Source: Thermoleophilia bacterium (GTDB lineage: Bacteria; Actinomycetota; Thermoleophilia; Gaiellales; JAICJC01). Taken from it: 11,095 bases of DNA. The notes under the pieces were generated by a model that did no database searches, was not told the origin of the DNA, and worked only from the letters and a program-made list of their open reading frames with translations. Shown here piece after piece: positions 1 to 6,913 of this stretch. Made by a program: the position numbers and the translations under genes. The stretch spans positions 1-11,095 of the forward strand of contig JAICJM010000126.1 of the NCBI GenBank assembly GCA_025928435.1. Reading direction: 5' to 3'. The first letter of the stretch is position 1, and the number at the start of each line of letters is the position of its first letter.

Positions 1-765
1 AGGTGTACCCGGCGCTCCAGCGCGACCTGCGCGCCTACGCCCGCTCGCAGCGCGCGGCCCGCGAGCTGGACGAGATGTCCGCGGCCGACTGGATCGGCTC
101 GCGCGTCCCCGGCGGGGTCGGCTCACAGCTCGGGAGCCTGATCGGGGAGGCCTACTGCGCCGAGGACGGGGTCCCGATCGAGGCCGGCAGCGCCCTCGCC
201 ATGATCACCCAGCTCGGCGAGTCGGCGCGGCGGCCGCTCTCGCTCTACGGCCACTCGGACGAACGCATGGCCACGAACGCGAAGCTCACGCTCCAGTTCG
301 CGCGCAAGACCTGGCGCCTGGACGGCTACGACGGCTACATCGAGACCGACCGCATCCCCGGCGACACCTGGGACACGACCGTGAACCAGCGCGGGCGCGA
401 GGGGATCCTGGTCGTCTACACGGGTGGCCGCCGGGGCGCGACCTATCCGACGACCCGCGCCCACGGTCCCGCCCCGGCGAACGTTGCCCCGCGAGGCCGT
501 CGCCCGGCTGGCGGCGATCTACCCGGGCCTCGAGCGCGACTTTACCGGCCGCGCGCACCTCGACGCCTGGGTTCACACCCCGTGGTCGCGCGGCTCCTAC
601 GCCGCCTTTCTGGTCGGCCAGTACACCCGCTTCACGCAGGCCGTTCGGGCCGGCCGCGAGGGCGGCGTCCACTTCGCGGGCGAGCACACCGACACCGACC
701 AGCAGGGCTACATCGACGGCACCGTCCGCACGGGCGAGCGCGCGGCCCGCGAGCTTCTGCGCTAG
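1..765 (+). pseudogene. Flavin monoamine oxidase, C-terminal part, frameshifted and internally shortened (5' end outside window)
   Basis: FAD-dependent amine oxidases oxidise amines to aldehydes or imines, releasing H2O2. The end is diagnostic: a VHFAGEH motif with nearby QGYIDG and GERAARELL (about 661-762) is the family's C-terminal FAD-binding segment. Upstream, ILVVYTGG (403-429) and TNAKLTLQF (273-299) are also typical. The first frame (codons from base 3) runs well to about 487 and then turns to arginine-rich nonsense, while the family sequence resumes in the frame used by the stop at 763-765. Dropping one C from the CCCC run at 487-490 joins the two smoothly. In addition, SDER (about 255-266) runs straight into MATNAKL (267 on). 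In relatives as I know them, roughly 90-100 residues holding part of the FAD and substrate domain lie between these motifs. Two lesions suggest a dead gene, although the frameshift alone could be a sequencing error. The true start is upstream of the window. Confidence 0.8.
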
Positions 766-2240
766 ACAGCCGCCACGGGCGCCTCGCGCGGCTCGGCCAC
801 GGCGCGGATCGGGAACGTGAACAGGAAGGTGGCCCCCCGGCCCGGCGCGCTGCGGATGTCGAGCGTCCCGCCGGCCACGCTCACCCGCTCGCGCATGGAC
901 TCGAGGCCGAGGTGCAGCCGCATGCGGTCGCGGTCGAGCGCGTCGGCGAGGTCGAAGCCGACGCCGTCGTCGGACACCTCGCAGACGATCGCGTCCGCGT
1001 GCTCCTTCAGGATCACGGACACCGTCTGCGCCCGGGCGTGCTTGCGCACGTTCGTGATCGCCTCCTGGAGGACGCGATAGCACAGATTCTCCAGCGGCCG
1101 GGGGTAGCGCGCGACCGTGCTGGTGAGCTCGAACTGGAAGCCGCCGTCGGCGGCGGCGTCCTCGAGCAGCCCGCGCACGGCCGCCCCGAGTCCGCGCTCC
1201 GCGAGCACCTGCGGGCGAAGCTGGAACATCACGTGCCGGGCACGTTCGGTCGCGGCATGGATGGTCTGCCGCGCGGAGACGACGGCCGGGAGCGTCCTCG
1301 CGGGGTCGCCGTTCGCCATCGCCCGCTCGAGTCGGTCGAGCGCCAGCTGGGCCGCCACCATGACCTGGATCGTGTCGTCGTGGAGGTCGCTCGCGAGCTG
1401 GGCCTTGGCATCTTCCTCGGCTCGGAGCAGGGCGCCGAGGACATGGCGGCGGCGCTCCTCTTCATCCTCCAGGTCCTGCACGCGGTCGGCGCGCTCATAC
1501 GCAACCCCGATCTGTGCGCCGATCTGTTCGATGACATCGAGCAGATCCTGGTCGACGCTCGCGATGTCGTCCGTGAAGCACTCGACGACGCCCGTGGCGG
1601 CACCCGCGCGCAGGATCGGGACGAACACGACGCCTGCGAATCCGAGGCTCTCGAGCAGCGCCTGGCGGCGGAACCCCACGCCGGCGATCGGCACCGCCCG
1701 GGCAGCTCCGCGCTCCCACACGCCTCCGAGCACACCCTGCCCGCGGTCGAACTCGATGTTCTCGGAATCCCGCCGGAACGGCTCGGCATCGACATGCGGC
1801 GCCGCCCAGCTGCCGACATACCGCAGCCGCTGGTCGCGAGGATCGGCCCGCCAGGCGGCGGCGAGGCCGAGGCCGAGCGAGTCGCCCAGGGCGCGCAGCA
1901 TGGCGCCCGTCGTCTCCTCGAGGGTTGCAGCCGACGCCAGCGCCCGGGCGACCGCCGACTGAAGCTCGACCAGGCCCTCGGCGTGTCTGCGCTGGTCGTA
2001 CAGCTGGGCCGCCGCGACGGCGGCGATGCTCCCTGTGGTGATCACGGCGGCGGCCCAGACGGCCGCCTCGATCCAGTAGTAGCGGCTGACGGGGGCAAGG
2101 GCGCCTACGAGGACGGCCACGATCGCGGCCAGCGGCAACAGCGCCGCCCCCACCGCGACCTCGGTCGCACGCCCTCGCCTGCGCCGCCCTTTTGACCCTT
2201 TGACAACAGGCACGACCTGCCAGCATACCCCGCGCCGCAC
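762..2240 (-). CDS. Membrane-anchored GAF-domain sensor histidine kinase (NarL/DesK type)
   Basis: This is a two-component sensor kinase that should autophosphorylate on histidine and pass the phosphate to a NarL-type response regulator. Residues below count from the GTG at 2240. Two hydrophobic segments (about 28-48 and 57-80) anchor it with a very short external loop, so the signal is probably cytoplasmic or within the membrane. A GAF-like domain follows (about 90-250), then a charged coiled coil (252-280). The HisKA_3 dimerisation helix contains SDLHDD with phospho-acceptor H287. The HATPase domain has the N box (EAITNVRKHA, N397), the G1 box (DDGVGFD, 424-430) and HLGLESMRERV. The frame is open back to a TTG at 2249, but GTG 2240 has GGAG about 10 bases ahead and is preferred. 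The start lies about 18 bases below the stop of the HxlR gene, suggesting cotranscription. Its stop shares CTAG with the convergent amine oxidase remnant. No response regulator is in the window. Confidence 0.92.
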   Translation of the reverse strand: MRRGVCWQVVPVVKGSKGRRRRGRATEVAVGAALLPLAAIVAVLVGALAPVSRYYWIEAAVWAAAVITTGSIAAVAAAQLYDQRRHAEGLVELQSAVARALASAATLEETTGAMLRALGDSLGLGLAAAWRADPRDQRLRYVGSWAAPHVDAEPFRRDSENIEFDRGQGVLGGVWERGAARAVPIAGVGFRRQALLESLGFAGVVFVPILRAGAATGVVECFTDDIASVDQDLLDVIEQIGAQIGVAYERADRVQDLEDEEERRRHVLGALLRAEEDAKAQLASDLHDDTIQVMVAAQLALDRLERAMANGDPARTLPAVVSARQTIHAATERARHVMFQLRPQVLAERGLGAAVRGLLEDAAADGGFQFELTSTVARYPRPLENLCYRVLQEAITNVRKHARAQTVSVILKEHADAIVCEVSDDGVGFDLADALDRDRMRLHLGLESMRERVSVAGGTLDIRSAPGRGATFLFTFPIRAVAEPREAPVAAV

Positions 2241-2258
2241 ATGATGCAAACTCCGCGG

Positions 2259-2585
2259 CTAGCGCGCTGTCGCCGCGGGCGCCTCGCGCGCCCAGCCGCG
2301 GAGCTCGTCGAGTCCGGGCAGGAGCCGCCGACCGCGCTCGGTCAGCCCGTAGGCAGCGCGACGCGCCGGCTCCCCCGAGCGGCAGACCACGCCGGCCGCA
2401 GCGAGCTCCCGCAGGCGCTCCGCCAGCAGCCGGTCGGACAGCCCGGGGATGGCCCGGTGGATCTCGCAGAACCGGGCCGGCCGGACTGCGAGCACGTCCA
2501 GGATCAGCGCCGTCCAGCGCTTGCCCAGGAGGTCGAACGCGGCCCGCAGGTCGGGGCAGCACTCGAGCGGCGTCGGGTCGGCCAT
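2259..2585 (-). CDS. HxlR-family winged-helix transcriptional regulator
   Basis: This 108-residue protein is a one-domain DNA-binding regulator. HxlR proteins bind inverted repeats as dimers, and several sense thiol-reactive or oxidising compounds through cysteine. The family pattern is clear: an N-terminal cysteine pair (C9, C10), LLGKRWTALILDVL (about 19-32), RFCEIHRAIPGLSDRLLAERLREL (about 39-62, the recognition helix region) and a winged segment ending in YGLTERGRRL. The ATG at 2585 has GGAG only two bases ahead, closer than usual. The gene is divergent from the DsbA-like gene across a 111-base gap that holds an inverted repeat, a classic local-regulator arrangement. I infer that it controls that neighbour and itself, and perhaps the histidine kinase downstream. 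Neither the target nor the inducer is shown by the sequence. Confidence 0.93.
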   Translation of the reverse strand: MADPTPLECCPDLRAAFDLLGKRWTALILDVLAVRPARFCEIHRAIPGLSDRLLAERLRELAAAGVVCRSGEPARRAAYGLTERGRRLLPGLDELRGWAREAPAATAR

Positions 2586-2611
2586 CGCTCCAGGATACCG
2601 GAGCTCTTCAA

Positions 2612-2630
2612 CTTACCGACGAAAAGTAAG
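2612..2630. promoter_or_regulatory. Inverted repeat CTTAC-N9-GTAAG, candidate HxlR operator in divergent promoter region
   Basis: CTTAC at 2612-2616 and GTAAG at 2626-2630 are perfect reverse complements separated by nine bases. They sit in the only relatively AT-rich patch between the divergent HxlR and DsbA-like genes. Dyads with TTAC/GTAA-like half-sites fit dimeric winged-helix regulators of this class. Weak -10-like hexamers flank it: TAGGCT at 2639-2644 towards the DsbA-like gene and, on the minus strand, TATCCT (2597 back to 2592) towards the regulator. Binding at the dyad could therefore affect both promoters. Clear -35 boxes were not found, so the promoter calls are weak. Confidence 0.5.
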
Positions 2631-2696
2631 CACGGTGCTAGGCTGCGACTCAATCGTACGTCGTCGGAAGGTTTCCGCGTCACCATGGGGGGTCGC

Positions 2697-3653
2697 ATGC
2701 CGGGTCACATCAACACCACGCTCTACACGGATCCCGCCTGCCCGTGGGCGTACTCCGAGATCCCGGCACTGCGCGTGATCGACTGGCGCTACGGCTCGCA
2801 GCTCGACTGGCGCCTCGTCATGATCGGCCTCACCGAGAGCGCCCAGCAGTACATCGACCGCGGGTACACGACGCTGCGCTCGGCCCGCAGCCATGCGGCG
2901 TTCCGTCGCTACGGCATGCCGTTCTCGCCCCGGCCGAAGGCGCGCGTCTCGGCCACGGCTCGGGCCTGCCGCGCGATCGAGTCGGCGCGGCTGATCGAGC
3001 CCGGCAGCGAGTGGGCGGCGCTGCGGGCGCTCCAGCTGCTCCAGTTCACGACGCCGCTCGTGCTCGACGACGACGAGTCCGTGGCCCGCGTGGTGGCCGC
3101 GGCGACGGGCCACGACGCCGACGCGATCCGCGCCGCCCTCGACTCGGCCGAGACCACCGAGGCGTACGAGCGCGACCGGGCCGAGGCCCGCAGCGCCGGC
3201 GGCAGCGCCGCCGAGCTCCAGGGCAAGACCGCGTCCACCGACGGGTCGGTGCGGTTCACGGCCTCGTCCGTGACGTTCGAGCGCGACGGCATCCGCCTGG
3301 TCGCCGGCGGGTTCCAGCCGGTCGCGGCCTACGACGTTCTGATCGCGAACCTCGATCCGTCCCTCGAGCGCCGCGGCGCGCCGGAGGATCCCGCCGAGCT
3401 GCTGGCCGAGTACCCCGACGGGCTGACGACGCAGGAGATCGCCGCGCTGCTCGCCGAGGGAAACGACGCGCCCGACCGCACCGCGGCCGAGACGGCGATG
3501 CTCGAGCTGGTCTTCGACGGCCGCGCGGAGCGGGTCGGCCTCGGCGACGACGCGATCTGGCTTGCCTCCGATCGGGCCGGCTGGTTCCAGGGCGTCCTGG
3601 ACGCCGTCGAGCCCGCGCGTGCCGGGCGGGGCGCGGTCGCCGCGACCGTCTAG
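2697..3653 (+). CDS. DsbA-like (FrnE/HCCA-isomerase type) thioredoxin-fold oxidoreductase with C-terminal winged-helix-like extension
   Basis: The N-terminus, TLYTDPACPWAY (residues about 8-19), is the beta strand and active-site turn of the DsbA-like thioredoxin fold. The active site is CPWA, with a single cysteine (C15) where classic DsbA has CXXC. This resembles the FrnE/2-hydroxychromene-2-carboxylate isomerase group, so substrate binding or a monothiol reaction is more likely than disulfide formation. The helical insert spans about residues 40-175. The fold returns with VTFERDGIRLVAGGFQPVAAYDVLIANL (about 195-223). The final 80 or so residues, including DGLTTQEIAALLAEG and FDGRAERVGLGDDAIWLAS, look like a small winged-helix-type domain. 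No signal peptide is seen, so it is probably cytoplasmic. ATG 2697 has a GGGGGG tract four bases ahead. ATG 2685 in the same frame is an alternative, with GGAAGG 13 bases ahead. It is divergent from an HxlR regulator that probably controls it. Confidence 0.85.
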   Translation: MPGHINTTLYTDPACPWAYSEIPALRVIDWRYGSQLDWRLVMIGLTESAQQYIDRGYTTLRSARSHAAFRRYGMPFSPRPKARVSATARACRAIESARLIEPGSEWAALRALQLLQFTTPLVLDDDESVARVVAAATGHDADAIRAALDSAETTEAYERDRAEARSAGGSAAELQGKTASTDGSVRFTASSVTFERDGIRLVAGGFQPVAAYDVLIANLDPSLERRGAPEDPAELLAEYPDGLTTQEIAALLAEGNDAPDRTAAETAMLELVFDGRAERVGLGDDAIWLASDRAGWFQGVLDAVEPARAGRGAVAATV

Positions 3654-3664
3654 GACGAGATCCT

Positions 3665-3679
3665 GCGGAAGCGATCCGC
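3665..3679. terminator. Weak hairpin between convergent genes
   Basis: GCGGA (3665-3669) and TCCGC (3675-3679) can pair around a five-base loop in the 56-base gap between the convergent DsbA-like and epimerase genes. No T-run follows on either strand, so this is at best a weak bidirectional terminator. It is recorded because nothing else marks transcript ends in this gap. Confidence 0.2.
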
Positions 3680-3709
3680 GACCGCGAAGCCCATCGCCAC
3701 GGCGAGCTC

Positions 3710-4720
3710 TCACGACGAGCGGTCGGCGCGGATCGTCGCGCCGCTGACGAGCCCCTGGTCGACGTACCAGGCCAGCGTCCGCCGCACCATTTCGTCGAAC
3801 GAGCGGTACTCGACCCCGAGCTCGCGGGCGGCCCGCGAGCCGTCGTAGGCGTGGCCGTGCAGGAGGGTCGCCACCATCTCGCGGCACAGGCGCGGACGGT
3901 GTCCGCGCACGCGCGCGACCGTCGCCGCCACGTCGCCCGCGGTCAGCGCGACGGGACGGGGGAGGTTGAGCGCCCGCCGCTCGATCCCGGTGATCCGGGC
4001 CAGGGTCGCCACCGCCTCCTCGGTCGTCACGCACACGCCGGCCAGCAGGTAGCGGCGCCCCGGCGTCCCGCGGGTCTCGGCGAGCAGGTGGCCCTCGCTG
4101 CAGTCGTCGGCGTCGACCAAACTGAAGCGGGAGCGCACCAGCGTGCGCAGCTTCCCGTTGGCGTAGTCGAGGATCAGGCGCGCGGTGCCGCCCTTGCGGC
4201 CGGGGCCCTGCACCGACGCGGGGTTGACGCAGACGAGCTCGATCCCGTGACGCTCGGACTCGCGCACCGCCGCCTCCTCGGCGTCGTGCTTCGACCGCTC
4301 GTACTCGGACAGGAACCAGCCCCGATGGGGCGTGTCCTCGGTGGCCACGACGCCGGCGGCCTCGCCGATCACCGCCGCCGACGACGTGTAGACGACCCGG
4401 CGCACGCCGGCGCGGGCGCATGCGCCGATCACGTTCTCGGTGCCGGTCACGTTCGCGGCCCGCATCGGGCCGGGGTCGCGCATGCAGAACCCGTTCACGC
4501 CGGCCGCGTGGTAGACGATGTCGCACCCGCGGGCGGCCGCCTCGACCGTCTCCGGCTCGAGCACGTCGCCCGCGACGACCTCGACGCCGAGCGCCTGCAG
4601 CGCCGTGGCGGCGTCCGGCCGCCGGGAGAGCGCACGCACCTCGCGTCCGTCGGCGAGCAGGCGCCGGGCGATCCCGCCGCCGACGAAGCCGGTCGCGCCG
4701 GTGACGAGGACGGGGCTCAT
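3710..4720 (-). CDS. NAD-dependent epimerase/dehydratase-like extended SDR (dihydroflavonol reductase/HpnA-like)
   Basis: This is a 336-residue Rossmann-fold enzyme of the extended short-chain dehydrogenase group, expected to carry out NAD(P)-dependent reduction or epimerisation of a carbonyl or sugar substrate. The N-terminus has the cofactor motif GATGFVG (residues 8-14). The strand DIVYHAAG (67-74), the serine motif VVYTSSAAV (109-117) and the catalytic pair Y140xxxK144 (SEYERSKHDAEEA) are all present, so the active site looks intact. VNPASVQGPG (165-174) and DYANGKLRTLV (185-195) resemble dihydroflavonol-4-reductase and hopanoid-associated HpnA-type proteins. The substrate cannot be read from the sequence. 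Its ATG overlaps the pgsA stop as ATGA (4717-4720), and no good ribosome binding site precedes it, so translation is probably coupled to pgsA. That suggests a role in lipid or envelope chemistry, but this is inference. Confidence 0.88.
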   Translation of the reverse strand: MSPVLVTGATGFVGGGIARRLLADGREVRALSRRPDAATALQALGVEVVAGDVLEPETVEAAARGCDIVYHAAGVNGFCMRDPGPMRAANVTGTENVIGACARAGVRRVVYTSSAAVIGEAAGVVATEDTPHRGWFLSEYERSKHDAEEAAVRESERHGIELVCVNPASVQGPGRKGGTARLILDYANGKLRTLVRSRFSLVDADDCSEGHLLAETRGTPGRRYLLAGVCVTTEEAVATLARITGIERRALNLPRPVALTAGDVAATVARVRGHRPRLCREMVATLLHGHAYDGSRAARELGVEYRSFDEMVRRTLAWYVDQGLVSGATIRADRSS

Positions 4721-5283
4721 GGCTCGGAGGCCGCGCCCGTGAACGAGCCCGAGAACCGCACGAGGTACTCGACCGCCGAGGCGACGGTGATGAGCGCCGC
4801 GATGAGCATGGCGACCTCGTCGAGGCGCCACGAGCCGATGTTGACGTCCGGGTGCAGGATGGCGAGCAGGATCGCGGCGAACTGCGTGTTCGTCTTCAGC
4901 TTGCCCCAGATCGACGGCTTCATCACGACGCCGTCGGCGGCGACCAGGCCGCGCAGGCCCATGATCAGGAGCTCGCGCCCGATGATGATGGTCGCGATCC
5001 AGGCCGACGCCCGCCCGACCGAGACGAGCGCCACGAGCGTGCCCGAGGTCAGCAGCTTGTCGGCGGTGGTGTCGAGGAACGAGCCGAGCGTCGTCTCGAG
5101 CCCCCAGCGCCGCGCCAGGTAGCCGTCGAGCGTGTCGGTCACCGCCGCGAGCACGAAGAGCACCCCGGTGGCGTCGTCCCACCCGCGGCCCTTGTTCGCG
5201 AGCACGAGCGCCATGACGACCGGCACCGCCAGCACCCGCACGGACGAGAGGGCGGTGAGCATCCCTTCCGAGCGCCTGATCAC
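4717..5283 (-). CDS. pgsA: CDP-diacylglycerol--glycerol-3-phosphate 3-phosphatidyltransferase (PgsA-like)
   Basis: This integral membrane enzyme transfers a phosphatidyl group from CDP-diacylglycerol to glycerol-3-phosphate, giving phosphatidylglycerol phosphate, the committed step to phosphatidylglycerol and cardiolipin. The CDP-alcohol phosphotransferase signature D-G-x2-A-R-x8-G-x3-D-x3-D is complete. Counting from GTG 5283, it has D50, D53, G54, A57, R58, G67, D71 and D75. About five to six hydrophobic segments are visible, including ones near residues 11-29, 38-49, 77-90 and 155-175. At 188 residues it has the usual size for PgsA. GTG 5283 is preceded by GGGAGG three bases away. ATG 5262 (181 residues) has GGAAGG only one base ahead and is the alternative. 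Other CDP-alcohol phosphotransferases, such as phosphatidylinositol phosphate synthase, share the signature, but RELLIMGLRG fits PgsA best. It is divergent from glpK and coupled to the downstream epimerase gene. Confidence 0.88.
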   Translation of the reverse strand: MIRRSEGMLTALSSVRVLAVPVVMALVLANKGRGWDDATGVLFVLAAVTDTLDGYLARRWGLETTLGSFLDTTADKLLTSGTLVALVSVGRASAWIATIIIGRELLIMGLRGLVAADGVVMKPSIWGKLKTNTQFAAILLAILHPDVNIGSWRLDEVAMLIAALITVASAVEYLVRFSGSFTGAASEP

Positions 5284-5410
5284 GTCCCTCCCGGACGCGG
5301 GCCCCGCCCACGGCGGCGGTCCCGACGGTGGTCGGCGGTGGGGGGCACCGGGGAACCATAACGGCCCCGGAAGTCCCGGGCGGGCTCCGATCTGGTAGGA
5401 ACTCCCGGAG
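5284..5410. promoter_or_regulatory. Divergent pgsA/glpK promoter region
   Basis: This 127-base gap must hold promoters for both the glpKABC operon and the pgsA-epimerase pair. The only AT-rich spot is AACCATAAC (5354-5362). It offers CATAAC as a -10-like box towards glpK and, on the other strand, TATGGT towards pgsA. No convincing -35 boxes or long inverted repeats were found. AGGA at 5397-5400 lies ten bases before the glpK ATG, with GGAG directly against it. The region is annotated by position and weak sequence only. Confidence 0.35.
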
Positions 5411-6913
5411 ATGCCCGGGTACATCGCCGCCATCGACCAGGGGACCACGAGCACCCGCTGCATGGTGTTCGACGGGGCTGCGGCGGTGATCTCCGCCCAC
5501 CAGGAGGAGCACGAGCAGATCTTCCCCCGGCCCGGCTGGGTGGAGCACTCGCCGGCGGAGATCCGGGAGCGGACGAACGCCGTGGTGCACGGGGCCCTCG
5601 ACCGGGGCGGTCTGCGGGCGTCCGACCTGGCGGCGGTCGGGATCACGAACCAGCGCGAGACGACGGTGGTCTGGGACCGTAGGACGGGCGAGCCGCTGCA
5701 CAACGCCATCGTGTGGCAGGACACGCGCACCGACAGCATCTGCGCCGAGCTCGCCCGCGACGGCGGCCAGGACCGGTTCCGGGCGACGACCGGGCTTCCG
5801 CTCGCCACCTACTTCTCGGGCCCGAAGATCCGGTGGATCCTCGACAACGTCCCGGGGGCGCGCGCGGGCGCGGAGCGGGGGGACGTCGTCTTCGGCACCG
5901 TCGACACCTGGCTGGCCTGGAACCTGACCGGCGGGCCCGACGGCGGCGTCCACGTCACCGACCCGAGCAACGCGTCGCGGACGATGCTGATGGACCTTGC
6001 CACGCTCGACTGGGACGACGGGATCCTCGACGCGATGGGAGTCCCCCGGGCCATGCTGCCCGAGATCCGGCCCTCGAGCGGCCAGCTCGCGCCGGCGACG
6101 GGCGTGCTCGCCGGCGTCCCGGTGGCCGGCATCCTCGGCGACCAGCAGGCGGCGGTGTTCGGGCAGGCCTGCTTCGCGCCCGGCGAGGCCAAGAACACCT
6201 ACGGCACGGGCAACTTCCTGCTGCTGAACACCGGGGCCGAGCCCGTGCAGTCGACGCACGGCCTGCTGACGACGGTGGGCTACAAGATCGCCGACCAGGA
6301 TGCCGTCTACTGCCTGGAGGGCGCGATCGCCGTGACCGGGTCGCTCGTGCAGTGGCTGCGCGACAACCTCGGCCTGGTCGCGACCGCTCCCGAGATCGAG
6401 GACCTGGCGAAGACGGTCTCCGACAACGGCGGCGCCTACTTCGTGCCCGCATTCTCGGGCCTGTTCGCGCCCTACTGGCGCAGCGACGCCCGTGGCGCGA
6501 TCGTCGGCCTCACACGCTACGTGAACCGGGGTCACCTGGCCCGCGCGGCCCTCGAGGCGACGGCCTTCCAGACGAAGGAGGTCGTCGACGCGATGAACGC
6601 CGACTCCGGGGTCGCGCTCGAGTCGCTAAAGGTGGACGGCGGCATGGTGGGCAACGACCTCCTGATGCAGCTCCAGGCCGACATCCTGGACGTGCCGGTG
6701 ATCCGCCCCAGGGTCGCCGAGACCACGTCGCTCGGGGCCGCATACGCCGCCGGGCTCGCGGTCGGCTTCTGGGGCGGGACCGACGACCTGCGCGCGAACT
6801 GGGAGCCGGACCGCGCGTGGACGCCCCGGATGGACGCCGGCCGGCGCGAGCGCGAGTACCGGCTGTGGCAGAAGGCGGTCACGCGCACGTTCGACTGGGT
6901 CGAGGCCGAGTGA
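5411..6913 (+). CDS. glpK: Glycerol kinase
   Basis: This enzyme catalyses ATP-dependent phosphorylation of glycerol to sn-glycerol-3-phosphate in the cytoplasm, trapping glycerol and feeding the GlpABC dehydrogenase encoded next. At 500 residues it matches the family (E. coli 502). The FGGY kinase N-terminus [12 protein letters not shown] (5-16) carries the phosphate-binding loop and D9. The glycerol-binding residues line up with E. coli at an offset of one: R82-E83 in TNQRETT, Y134 in LATYFSGPK and catalytic D244 in [34 protein letters not shown] and the second FGGY signature around [20 protein letters not shown] are all intact. The ATG at 5411 is the natural start because the DQGTT motif follows at once. 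The stop overlaps the glpA GTG (GTGA). No glycerol facilitator gene is adjacent, so uptake must be encoded elsewhere or occur by diffusion. Confidence 0.97.
   Translation: MPGYIAAIDQGTTSTRCMVFDGAAAVISAHQEEHEQIFPRPGWVEHSPAEIRERTNAVVHGALDRGGLRASDLAAVGITNQRETTVVWDRRTGEPLHNAIVWQDTRTDSICAELARDGGQDRFRATTGLPLATYFSGPKIRWILDNVPGARAGAERGDVVFGTVDTWLAWNLTGGPDGGVHVTDPSNASRTMLMDLATLDWDDGILDAMGVPRAMLPEIRPSSGQLAPATGVLAGVPVAGILGDQQAAVFGQACFAPGEAKNTYGTGNFLLLNTGAEPVQSTHGLLTTVGYKIADQDAVYCLEGAIAVTGSLVQWLRDNLGLVATAPEIEDLAKTVSDNGGAYFVPAFSGLFAPYWRSDARGAIVGLTRYVNRGHLARAALEATAFQTKEVVDAMNADSGVALESLKVDGGMVGNDLLMQLQADILDVPVIRPRVAETTSLGAAYAAGLAVGFWGGTDDLRANWEPDRAWTPRMDAGRREREYRLWQKAVTRTFDWVEAE

Noticed and set aside
3..2195. 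Very long open plus-strand frame continuing past the amine oxidase across the histidine kinase
   Set aside because: After about 487 it is arginine- and proline-rich with no family pattern, while the minus strand encodes a full histidine kinase with all its boxes.
2241..2696. 5' extension of the DsbA-like reading frame back to 2241
   Set aside because: It overlaps the HxlR gene on the other strand and reads as low-complexity sequence. The thioredoxin-fold start follows the ATG at 2697 directly, with a G-rich ribosome binding site.
3710..6535. Minus-strand frame of over 900 codons spanning glpK and pgsA into the epimerase
   Set aside because: Only the last 336 codons form a recognisable protein. 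The rest is the low-complexity antisense of glpK, and the ATGA overlap with pgsA sets the real start.
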